61,486 nucleotides of DNA from an uncultured Methanobrevibacter sp. (GTDB lineage: Archaea; Methanobacteriota; Methanobacteria; Methanobacteriales; Methanobacteriaceae): assembly GCF_934746965.1 (NCBI RefSeq), contig NZ_CAKVFS010000010.1, forward strand, positions 1-61,486. The letters run 5' to 3'. Within the stretch, counting starts at the first letter, position 1. Each line of letters begins with the position of its first letter. Below are positions 46,285-58,900 of this stretch, in pieces. Both the position numbers and the translations under genes were made by a program. The notes under the pieces are model-generated. The model was not told the origin of the DNA, did not search any database, and saw only the letters and a list, made by a program, of their open reading frames with translations.

Positions 46285-46335
46285 AACTGTTCACACTTAA
46301 AAGAAGATTAAACTGTACACTAAAAAAGAAGATTA
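46285..46335. repeat. Short tandem repeat upstream of the transglutaminase-like gene
   Basis: AACTGT-TCACACTTAA-AAGAAGATTA (46285-46310) is followed by AACTGT-ACACTAAA-AAAGAAGATTA (46311-46335), two near-identical 25-26-base units. They lie about 120-170 bases upstream of the 46162 start and could be a regulator site. Apart from this repeat, 46163-46389 is AT-rich with no gene seen. Confidence 0.5.
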
Positions 46336-46389
46336 TTAAACACTTTTCAATGTATCATCAAATATAAAAAAGAAAAAAAAGTTATGATA

Positions 46390-46560
46390 TTAGTTTAGTT
46401 TGATGCCTTTAACTTTTTTTAAATTCCTCATCAAAGCTGATTAAATTATGAATGTTATGTTTTTTCATTAATTAATATATCTAAAGTATTTCATTCATTC
46501 AAATTCCTTTTTAATTCAACTGAATTAATTTCTTTTTCTAAATGAAATGCTCCAATTAAA
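46390..46560 (-). pseudogene. Decayed PIN-domain (VapC-like) toxin remnant
   Basis: Several out-of-frame pieces on the minus strand keep a PIN-domain look: NLIGAFHLEKEINSVELKRN just after the antitoxin stop, and at the end NIHNLISFDEEFKKVKGIKL, close to the usual VapC end (LISFDxDF..I.GI). At least three stops or frame changes interrupt it, one being an extra A in a run of seven near the end. It directly follows the AbrB-type gene, the normal place for a toxin. Confidence 0.55.
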
Positions 46561-46564
46561 TTTT

Positions 46565-46717
46565 TTATGTTTTTTTCTTTCTGAAGTTTATTTCAGGTTT
46601 TCCATCCTGGACATCCCATTCAATAACATGATCCCTATTGATATTGAATTTTTTTCTTATTTCTTTTGGAATGCTTGTTTGATAATTTCCGTATGTTTTA
46701 GAAGTAGCTAGAACCAT
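46565..46717 (-). CDS. AbrB/SpoVT-type antitoxin-like protein
   Basis: 50 residues: MVLATSKTYGNYQTSIPKEI then RKKFNINRDHVIEWDVQDG and a basic end. This is the swapped-hairpin AbrB fold of VapB/MazE antitoxins, which bind their own promoter as a dimer. GAGGTGA lies seven bases before the ATG. It is intact, while the toxin gene right after it has decayed, so it is an orphan antitoxin or has become a plain DNA-binding protein. Confidence 0.75.
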   Translation of the reverse strand: MVLATSKTYGNYQTSIPKEIRKKFNINRDHVIEWDVQDGKPEINFRKKKT

Positions 46718-46897
46718 GTTTTTCACCTCTGTAATAATTATGTTAAAATAATCTTATCTGTTAATATTAAATTCTATTATTTATTTTGAGAATATAATAT
46801 TTTTTTCTAATCATTATAAAAAAAAAAGTCTATTTCCAGATTATTTTGAATAAATACAGAAAATTATTAAAAGTAATTATAAAAAAAGAAAAAAGTT

Positions 46898-46924
46898 AAA
46901 GAGAATTATAGTAGAATTCTCTTT
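46898..46924 (-). terminator. Terminator of the giant adhesin gene
   Basis: AAAGAGAATT (46898-46907) and AATTCTCTTT (46915-46924) form ten perfect pairs around seven bases, directly after the stop. On the minus strand AACTTTTTTC and more T follow. The same hairpin ends the gene at 60986. Confidence 0.75.
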
Positions 46925-49900
46925 TTATTTTATTGTAATTTTGTTTCCAATTTGGTAATCATTCCACATAGAAGTAATGATATATTCACCAGCGATTAAA
47001 TTAATGTTTAAACTTGCAATACCCTTACTATCAGTAGTTCTATTATAGAACACACCGTTTATGTTGAATATTACTGTTTGATTAGCTAATGGTTTTCCTT
47101 GACTGTCAAGAACAGTAGCATTAAACTTACTGCCATCTCCATGTTTCATGGATAAATCCTTAGTAACTAATACTGTATTTACTGTTACATTATTACCTAC
47201 AGCATATCTGTCGAATATTGCTGTTATAATGTATTTTCCAGGATTTAAGTTAATAGCTAATGTAACTATACCCTTTTTATCAACAGTTCTGTTATAGAAT
47301 ACTCCATTAATGTTGAATGTTACATTTTTACCAACAGCTAAGGTTCCGTCTTTATTGTAGACTTTTGCTGTGTATTGAGTTCCATTTTTATAATATTTGA
47401 TTATATCATGGTTTTCACTAATAGGAGCTTTAACAGTAATATTAAATCCTTCTTGTTCACCAGTTACTGGATTATATGCAGTTAAAATGTATTCTCCAGG
47501 TCTTAAATTAATATTTAGTCTTGCTGTTCCATGTTCATTAGTTTTTCTTTCATAGAACACTCCATTAATATTAAATTTAACTGTGGTATTTGCTAATGGA
47601 TTTCCTTTGTTATCTGTGAAGTTAGCAAAGAACTGAGTTCCATTTTGATACATTTTAACAATGTTTTCACCAATGATAGATTGGATGATTTTTACAGAAG
47701 CATTAACTTCAGCACCGTTATAGTAATCATTACCTTGATAAACAACAGTTGCAACATAGTCTCCAGAATTTAAATTAAGAGTTAAGAATGTATAACCATC
47801 ATTATCAGTAACACGACTATAAGACATACCATTAATAGTAATAGTCACTGTTGCATTAGCTATTGGATTACCATAAAAGTCTTTCAATAGGACAGTTAAT
47901 TTAGATCCGTCATGATAAATCATTAGGACATTATCAACGATTAATATTGCATCTTTGTTAACATCCACGGTAATATTTCCTTCCTTGATTACTGGATCAT
48001 ACTTATCATCACCGGGGTAGATAACTGTGATGTTGTGTATTCCTTTATCTAATGGAGGAATATCCACACTACCCGTACCGTTAGATACGTTTCCAGTGTA
48101 GTTTTTACCATCGATTATTACAATGATTTCACCAGTAGCATCATCTGGTAAGTCTATACTGATTGTAGAGTTTTTACCTTCAACACCATCAGGAATAGTA
48201 ATATTTGCAGGATACTCTTCTACTTTAGAAACATTAAACTTACCAGCCACAGAAGCATCCATATAATTATTGTCACCTTTCCAAGTAGCAGTAAAATCAT
48301 AGACACCTTCATTATGTAATCCAGCAATAGTTAATTTACCTTCACCATTAACAACAGACACAGTATAATCTTTACCATTAATAATTACAGTAACATCACC
48401 AGATAATTTAGCATTGTTTATTCCAGTTAAAGTAGCTTTTATAGTAATATCCTCATCAATTTTAACATCATCTATTATGACGTTTAATGTAGAGTTTGCT
48501 TTAGCTACATTAAAACTACCAGAAGCACTAACTGCATTGTAATTACTGTTTCCAGAGAACTTAGCTGAGAAATCATAAGATCCAGCAGGCAATTGAACTC
48601 CAGATAAAGTACCTTTACCATTAATGATACGTACGGTGTAATTTTTACCGTTAACTGTTACAATTACATCACCAGTTAATTTAGCACCATTAACACCAGT
48701 TAAAGTAGCGTCAATAACAAATACTTCTCCATAATTTATATTATCAATTACAACATCTAAAACAGGGTTTGCTTTAGCTACATTTACGGTTTTAGTAATT
48801 TCTACTGGAGTGTATTTGTAATTACCCATATATTTAACAATGACTGTGTGAGTACCAGCATTTAATCCAGAAATAACTTTATTAATTTTACCGTTTACCA
48901 CTGCAGCAGTGTAGTTTACACCATCAACAGAAATAATTACAGTACCATTAATATCACCAGGTAAGGTAGCTATAACAGTTATGTTCTCACCAAAGACAAT
49001 ATCACTAATAATTACGTCCATAACAGGATTTATTTTAGATACGCTGAATTTGGCAGTAGTGGAGATATTGTTATAGTTGTTATCTCCCAGATATATTATA
49101 TTTGCTGTGTAATTACCTGCTTTAAGACCAGATACTTTAATAACAGCTTTACCATCAACAATAGTACCAGTATAATTTTTACCATTGATTACCACAATAA
49201 TTTCTCCTGTAGCATCAGAAGGTACAGTTACAGTGATAATTTCATCATCATCTACTTTGATATCATTTACATTAACATCAATAGTTGAATTTATTTTATT
49301 AACATGGAAACTGCCGGTAACAGTAGTTTCATTATAATTATCATTTCCAGTCCAACTAGCTGTGAAATCATAAGTTCCAGCAGGCAATTTAATACCAGAC
49401 AATGTACCTTTACCATCTACAACACGTACTGTGTAATTTTTACCATTAACAGTTACAATAACATCACCGGATAATTTAGCACTATTTACACCAGTTAAAG
49501 TAGCTTCAATAGTAAATACATTATTATAATCCACATCCACAATGACTACATCAAGAACCGGATTTGCTTTAGCTACATTCACAGTTTTAGTAACTTCTAC
49601 AGGAGCGTATTTATCATTACCACCATATTTAACAGTGATTGTGTGAGTACCTGCATTTAAGCCTGAAATAATCTCATTAATCTTACCATTTATAATGACA
49701 ACTGTTTTTTCAACATCATCAACAGAAATAATTACAGTACCATTAATATCAGCTGGTAAATTAACATTAACAACTGCATCATCACCAAAGACAATATCAC
49801 TAATAATTACATCCATAACAGGATTTACTTTAGATACAACAAATTTATCAGCACCAGTTATACCATTATAATTGTTATCTCCAAGATATTTAACATCTAC

Positions 49901-52900
49901 AGTGTAATTACCTTCTTTAAGACCAGATATTGTTATATTAGCTTTACCATTGACAACAGCTAAAGTATAATCTTTACCATCAACAGTTACAATAACATTA
50001 CCAGTTGAATCATATGGAAGATCAACATTGATAACTACATCTTCACCTACTTTAATATCATCAACAGAAATATCAACTGTGGAAGCTATTTTATTAACTT
50101 TAAAGTTACCTGAATCAGTAGCTGGATTGTAATTGTTGTTTCCATTAAATTTAGCACTGAAATCATAAGTTCCAGCAGGCAATTTAATACCAGACAATGT
50201 ACCTTTACCATCTACAACACGTACTGTGTAATTTTTACCATTAACAGTTACAATAACATCACCGGATAATTTAGCACTATTTACACCAGTTAAAGTAGCT
50301 TCAATAGTAAATACATTATTATAATCCACATCCACAATGACTACATCAAGAACCGGATTTGCTTTAGCTACATTCACAGTTTTAGCAATTTCTACCGGAG
50401 CGTATTTGTTATCACCAGGGTATTTGACAATGATTTCATGATTTCCAGCGTTTAAACCAGGAATGGTTTTTGTTGCTTTACCATCAACAAGAGTAACTGT
50501 ATAATTTTCACCATCAACAGTTATGATAAGATCTCCAGTTGCATCAGCAGGTAAAACTACATCAATAGTTAAATCATCACCAAAGACAATATCATCAGCA
50601 GTCACATCCATAACAGGATTTACCTCAGATACTGTGAATTTAGCACTATTAGAAGCATTATTGTAATTATTATCACCAGCATATCTGACAGATACATCAT
50701 AAACTCCTTCTTTAAGACCAGAAATTGTTTGAACAGCCTTACCATCAACAATAGCTACAGTATAATTCTCACCATTAACAGTGATTATAACATCACCAGT
50801 AGCATCAGAAGGCACAGTTACAGTAATAACTGCATCATCACCAACAAGAATATCATCAACAGAAATATCGATAGAAGGAGTTATTTTATTAACTTTAAAG
50901 CTACCAGAATCCTGTACTGAATTATAATTATCATTTCCAACCCAACTAGCTGTGAAATCATAATATCCAGCAGGCAATTTAATACCAGACAATGTACCTT
51001 TACCATCTACAACTTTAATTGTGTAATCTTTACCGTTTACAGTTACAATAACATCACCAGTTAACTTAGCATTATTTGCACCAGTTAAAACAGCACCTAT
51101 AACAAATATTTCATTGTAATTTACATCACCAATAACTACATTTAAAATAGGATCTGCTTTAGCCAAATTAATGGTTTTAGTAACTTCGACAGGATTGTAT
51201 TTGTCATTTCCATTGTATTTAACAACAACTGTATGATCTCCAGCATTTAAACCAGAAATAACTTTAGTAACTTTACCATTTACCACATCTACTGTGTATT
51301 CTTTTCCATCAACAGTAATGATAACCTCACCATTAATATCACTTGGCAATAAAGCACTGATAATTAAATCATCACCAAATACGATATCATCAGCAGTTAC
51401 ATCCATTACTGGATTTATTTTAGATACTGTGAATTTAGCAGTGCTAGAAGCATTATTATAATTATTATCACCATCATATCTGACAGTTACATCATAACTA
51501 CCTGCTCCAAGACCAGAAATTGGTTGAACAACTTTACCATCCTTAATAGCTACAGTGTAATCTTCACCATTAACAGTTACAATAACATCACCAGTAGCAT
51601 CAACAGGAACACTAACAGTAATAGTTACATCTTCACCTACATTAATATCATCAACGGATATATCGATAGTTGAAGCTATTTTATTAACTTTGAAGTTACC
51701 GGAATCACTTACAGAGTTATAATTATCATTTCCAGCAAATTTAGCACTGAAATCATAAGATCCAGCAGACAATTTAATTCCTTCTAATGTACCTTTACCA
51801 TCAACGACAGATACAACATAATCCTTACCATTAACAGTTACAATAACATCACCTGTTAACTTAGCACTGTTTACGCCATTTAAAGTAGATTCAATAGTAA
51901 ATACACTATCATAATCCACATCAGCGATGATTACATCAAGAACTGGATTTGCCTTAGCTACACTAATAGATTTAGCAACTTCAGCAGTAACATACTTGTC
52001 ATCACCATTATATTTGACAATAACTGAGTGATTTCCAGCACCTAAACCAGAAATAGATTTAGTAACTTTACCATCTACAATAGCTACATTATAATCTACG
52101 CCGTCAACAGTTACAGTAACACTACCAGTTGCATCAGCAGGTAAAACCACATTAACAGTTAAATCATCCCCAAATATGATATCATCTACAGAAACATCTA
52201 TTGTAGGATTTACTTTAGATACTGTGAATTTAGCAGTGCTAGAAGTATTATTATAATTATTATCACCATCATATCTGACAGTTACATCATAAACTCCTTC
52301 TTTAAGACCAGAAATAGTTTGAACAACCTTACCATCCTTAATAGCTACAGTATAATCTTTACCATTAACAGTTACAATAACATCACCAGTAGCATCAACA
52401 GGAACACTAACAGTAATAGTTAAGTCGTCTCCTACCTGAATATCATCAACAGATATATCAATAGTAGAAGCTATTTTATTAACTTTAAAGCTACCAGAAA
52501 CAGCAGTTGAATTATAATTATCATTACCAGCGAATTTAGCTGTGAAATCATAAGATCCGACAGATAATTTAATACCAGACAATGTACCTTTACCATCCAC
52601 AACTTTAACAGTGTAATCTTTACCATTAACAGTTACAATAACATCACCAGTTAACTTAGCATTATTTGCACCAGTTAAAACAGCATTAATAGTAAATATA
52701 GTATTGTAATTTACATCATTGATAATTACATCAAGAGTTGGATTTGCTTTAGCTACATTTACAGTCTTAGTAACTTCAACAGAATTGTATTTGTCATTAC
52801 CATTGTATTTAACAACAATTGTGTGATCTCCAGCATTTAAACCAGAAATAGTCTTAGTAACTTTACCATTTACCACATTTACTGTGTATTCTTTTCCGTC

Positions 52901-55900
52901 GACAGTGATGATAACTTCACCATTAATATCGGCTGGTAATAAAGCACTGATAATTAAATCATCACCAAAGATGATATTATCAGCAGTTACGTCCATTACT
53001 GGATTTATTTTAGATACTGTAAATTTAGTAATGTTAGAAGCATTATTATAATTATTATCACCATCATATATGACAGTTACATCATAACTACCTGCTCCAA
53101 GATTAGCTATTGTTTTAATAGCTTTACCATCCACAATAGCTACAGTGTAATTCTCACCATTTACAGTGATTACAACATCACCAGTAGCATCAACAGGAAC
53201 ACTAACAGTAATAGTTACATCTTCACCTACATTAATATCATCAACAAATACGTCGATGGTTGAAGCTATTTTATTAACTTTAAAGTTACCGGAATCACTT
53301 ACAGAGTTATAATTATCATTATCTGCGAATTTAGCACTGAAATCATAAGATCCAGCAGACAATTTAATTCCTTCTAATGTTCCTTTACCATCAACGACAG
53401 ATACAACATAATCTTTACCATTTATAGCGACTATTACATCACCAGTTAATTTAGCATTGTTAACACCATTTAAAGTTGCTTCAATAGTAAATACATTGTT
53501 ATAATCCACATCAGCAATAACTACATCAAGAACAGGATTTGCCTTAGCTACACTAATAGATTTAGCAACTTCAGCAACAGTATACTTGTCATCACCATTG
53601 TATTTAACAATAACCGTGTGATTTCCAGCACCTAAACCAGAGATACTTTGTGTTGCTTTACCATCCACAATAGCTACATTATAACATATGCCGTCAACAG
53701 TTACAGTAACACTACCAGTTGCATCAGCAGGTAAAACCATATTAACAGTTAAATCATCACCAAAGACAATATTATCGATAGAAACATCTATTGTAGGAGT
53801 TACTTTAGATACTGTGAATTTATCTGCACTAGAAGCAGTGTTATAATTATTATCACCACCATATCTGACAGTTACATCATAAACTCCTTCTTTAAGACCA
53901 GAAATTATTTGAACAGCCTTACCATCCTTAATAGCTACAGTGTAATTTTCACCATTAACAGTTACAATAACATCACCAGTAGCATCAACAGGGACAGTAA
54001 CAGTAATCGTTAAGTCATCTCCTACTTTAATATCATCAACAGATACATCAATAGTAGAATCAATCTTATTAACCTTGAAATTACCAGAGATTTGTTCAAC
54101 ATTGTAATTATCATTTCCAGCGAATTTAGCTGAGAACTCATAAGATCCAACAGGTAATTTAATTCCTTCTAATGTACCTTTACCATCTACAACTTTAACT
54201 GTGTACTCTTTACCATTAACAGTTACAATTACATCTCCTGTTAACTTAGCATTGTTAACACCAGTTAAAACAGCATTAATAGTAAATACAGTGTTGTAAT
54301 TTACGTCATTGATGATTACATCAAGAGTTGGATTTGCTTTAGCTACATTTACAGTCTTAGTAACTTCAACAGAATTGTATTTGTCATTACCATTGTATTT
54401 AACAACAATTGTGTGATCTCCAGCATTTAAACCAGAAATAGTCTTAGTAACTTTACCATTTACCACATTTACTGTGTATTCTTTTCCGTCGACAGTGATG
54501 ATAACTTCACCATTAATATCGGCTGGTAATAAAGCACTGATAATTAAATCATCACCAAAGATGATATTATCAGCAGTTACGTCCATTACTGGATTTATTT
54601 TAGATACTGTAAATTTAGTAATGTTAGAAGCATTGTTATAATTATTATCACCTGCATATTTAACAGTTACATCATAAGTTCCTGCTCCAAGATTAGTTAT
54701 TGTTTTAATAGCTTTACCATTAACAATAGCTACAGTATAATCTTCACCATTAACAGTAATTATAATATCACCAGTAGCATCAACAGGAACACTGACTGTA
54801 ATAGTTACATCTTCACCTACATTAATATCATCAACAGATACATCAATAGTAGAATCAATCTTATTAACCTTGAAATTACCAGAGATTTGTTCAGCAGTGT
54901 AATTATCATTTCCAGCAAATTTAGCACTGAAAGCATAAGAACCTGCATCTAACTTATCAGCAACTAATGTTCCTTTACCATTAACAACAGATACAACATA
55001 ATCTTTACCATTTATAGTGACTATTACATCACCAGTTAATTTAGCATTGTTAACTCCATTTAAAGTTGCTTCAATAGTAAATACATTGTTATAATCCACA
55101 TCAGCGATGATTACATCAAGAACTGGATTTGCCTTAGCTACACTAATAGATTTAGCAACTTCAGCAACAGTATACTTGTCATCACCATTATATTTAACAA
55201 TAACTGTGTGATTTCCAGCATTTAAACCAGAGATACTTTGTGTTGCTTTACCATCTACAATAGCTACATTATAATCCATACCGTCAACAGTTACAGTAAC
55301 ACTACCAGTTGCATCAACAGGTAAAACCACATTAACAGTTAAATCATCACCAAAGACAATATTATCAACAGTTACATCCATACTAGGAGTTACTTTAGAT
55401 ACACTAAATTTAGCACTATTAGAAGATGCATTGTAATTATTATCACCTACATATTTAACAGTTACATCATAACTACCTGCTCCAAGACCAGAAATAGTTT
55501 GAACAACTTTACCATTGACAATAGCTACAGTGTAATCTTTACCATTTACTGTGATAGTTACACTACCTGTTGCATCAGAAGGTACGTTAACAGTAATAGT
55601 TGCATCTTCTCCTACTTTAATATCATCAACAGATATATCGACAGTTGAAGCTATTTTATTAACTTTAAAGTTACCAGATATTTGTTTTAGGTTGTAGTTA
55701 TCATTTTCAGCGAATTTAGCTGTGAAATCATAAGATCCAGCAGATAATTTAATTCCTTGTAATGTACCTTTACCATCTACAACTTTAACTGTGTAATCTT
55801 TACCATTGACAGTTACAATAACATCACCAGATAATTTAGCATTGTTAACACCAGTTAAAACAGCATTAATAGTAAATATAGTATTGTAATTTACATCGTC

Positions 55901-58900
55901 AATGATTACATCTAAGTTTACATCTGCTTTAGCCACATTAATGGTTTTAGTAACTTCAACAGGATTATATTTATCATTTCCATTGTATTTAACAACAATT
56001 GTATGATTTCCAGCAGTTAAACCAGAAATAGGTTTAGTAACTTTACCATTCACAACATTTACTGTGTATTCTTTTCCATCAACAGTAATAATCACATCAC
56101 CATTAATATCACTTGGCAATAAAGCACTAATAATTAAATCTCCACCAAAGATGATATTATCAGCAGTTACATCCATTACTGGATTTATTTTAGATACAGT
56201 AAATTTAGTACTATTAGAAATAGTATTGTAATTATTATCTCCTGCATATTTAACAGTTACATCATAACTACCTGCTCCAAGACCAGAAATAGTTTGAACA
56301 GCCTTACCATCCTTAATAGCTACAGTATAATCTTTACCATTAACAGTAATTACAACATCACCAGTAGCATCAACAGGGACACTGACAGTAACAGTTACAT
56401 CTTCACCTACATTAATATCATCAACAGATATGTCCATAGTTGAAGCTATTTTATTAACTTTAAAGCTACCAGAATCAATTACAGAATTATAATTATCATT
56501 TCCAGCAAATTTAGCACTGAAAGCATAATAACCGGCATCTAATTTATCAGCAGTTAATGTTCCTTTACCATTAACAACAGATACAACATAATCCTTACCA
56601 TAAACAGTTACAATAATATCTCCTGTTAATTTAGCATTGTTTACACCATTTAAAGTTGCTTCAATAGTAAATACATTATTATAATCCACATCAGCAATAA
56701 CTACATTAAGAACTGGATTTGCTTTAGCCACATTAATGGATTTAGCAATTTCAGCAGTAACATACTTGTCATCACCATTATATTTAACAATAACTGTGTG
56801 ATTTCCAGCAGCTAAACCAGGAATAGCTTTAGTAACTTTTCCATTAACAATAGCTACATTATAATCCACACCATCAACAGTTACAGTAAGAGTACCTGTT
56901 GCATCAGCAGGTAAAACCACATTAACAGTTAAATCATCACCAAAGACAATATTATCAACAGTTACATCCATACTAGGAGTTACTTTAGATACTGTGAATT
57001 TTACAGTATTAGAAATAGCATTGTAATTATTATCACCTGCATATTTAACAGTTACATCATAACTACCTGCTCCAAGACCAGAAATGATTTGAACAGCCTT
57101 ACCATCCTTAATAGCTACAGTATAATCTTTACCATTAACAGTAATTACAACATCACCAGTAGCATCAACAGGGACACTAACCGTAACAGTTACATCTTCT
57201 CCTACATTAATATCATCAACGTCGACGTCCATAACTGGAGTTACTTTATTAACATTGAATTTACCAGAGTCCTGTGCTGAGTTATAATTATCATTTCCAT
57301 TCCAATTAGCACTGAATTCATAAGATCCTACAGGTAATTTAACACCACTTAAAGTACCTCTTCCGTTTTTAACTTCAACCTGGTAAGTTTTATCATTTAA
57401 TACAACAGTAACGTTACCATCTAAACCAACAGATTTAACACCAGTTAAAACAACATCAATGTCAAATATTTCGCCATAGTTTATATCTTTAATAATAACG
57501 TTTAAAACTGGATCTGCCTTGTATACTTCAAGCATTATATAATCAGAAACTGGAGAATATTTTTCATTACCCTCAAATGATACAAAAATAGCATACATAC
57601 CTGCATTTAATCCAGATAATTTAATTTTTGCTATACCATTTACAACATCCACTTCCATAGGATTATCATTAATATAAATAGTAAGTTTACCTGTAATATT
57701 AAAAGAAGATAAAACAACAATGATCTCTAAATCTTCACCATAGGTAATATTATCCGCAATAATTGTCATATCAGTAGTTAATTGATGACCTACAAGTGTA
57801 ATGTTTTGAACTTCATTATCTACAACTATACTGATATCTTTTTCATCACCAATATTAAGTGTATATATGTACTTAAAAACACCATTTACCATTTTACCTT
57901 TGATAACTTCAGAACTGCTTCTAAATTCCACATCTCTTGTTGGAATATTTGCAAGAGTCTGAGTACCATTTAAATAAAGCTTAACAGTAACTTCATACAT
58001 GTTAATATCAATTTCATTAACATCAACATTTAAAACAACATAATAGTTTGGAACAGAAACATTATCTCCCTCTTGTATATTAATTAATGAATTCCAGTCA
58101 GGAGTATTATTACCCCACCAATTACTATCTAAATTATAGGTACATCTATCTCCAATCTTAATGATATTGTTAGTTTCCGGATTACTAATTAAAGAACAGT
58201 CATTCACAATAATATTAGCCATCCTTATATAAATAGCATCACCAAGATTACTTGCAGTGTTTTTATCAAAAGAACAATTGTAGGCATTAATATTTCCAAT
58301 AATAAAGTAAATAGCACCACCATCATTTCCTGCAGAATTACCTATAAAAGAACAGTTAACTAAAGTCCAATTACAAGAGATACCAGTACTTGAAGCAAGA
58401 GCACCTCCTTCCCAATATGCAGTGTTATTTACAAAAGAACAGTTAATTATTTCAGCATCTGCAGAAGACTGTATAGCACCACCATCAAAAAGCCCTGCTC
58501 TATTTTTTACAAAATAAGAATTGGTTACACTAAGTTTACCAGTCATCTGATAAATAGCACCACCATAATTTAATCCAATATTACTATCAAATGAACAGTT
58601 ATCAACAGTGAGATCTCCATATATACAAACAGCACCACCATCACCAGTACCCTGTTCTTTTTCTGTACCTGCAACATTATTAACAAAAACAGAGTTTTTC
58701 AAAGAGAGAATACCGTTATCCACATGAATAGCTCCACCATGCTTTAATGCCGTGTTATTTATGAAAATACAATTATCAACACTGACAGTTCCATTATTTA
58801 CACAAACAGCACCACCAGCTTCCTCTGCAGCAGTATTATTAATAAATTTACAATTAACCAATGTGAGATCTCCATTATCTAGACAAATAGCCCCACCACT

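Noticed and set aside
47960..57780. Long regular repeats considered as a mobile-element or CRISPR array
   Set aside because: They lie in one open reading frame and code for Ig-like domains; the period is a multiple of three.
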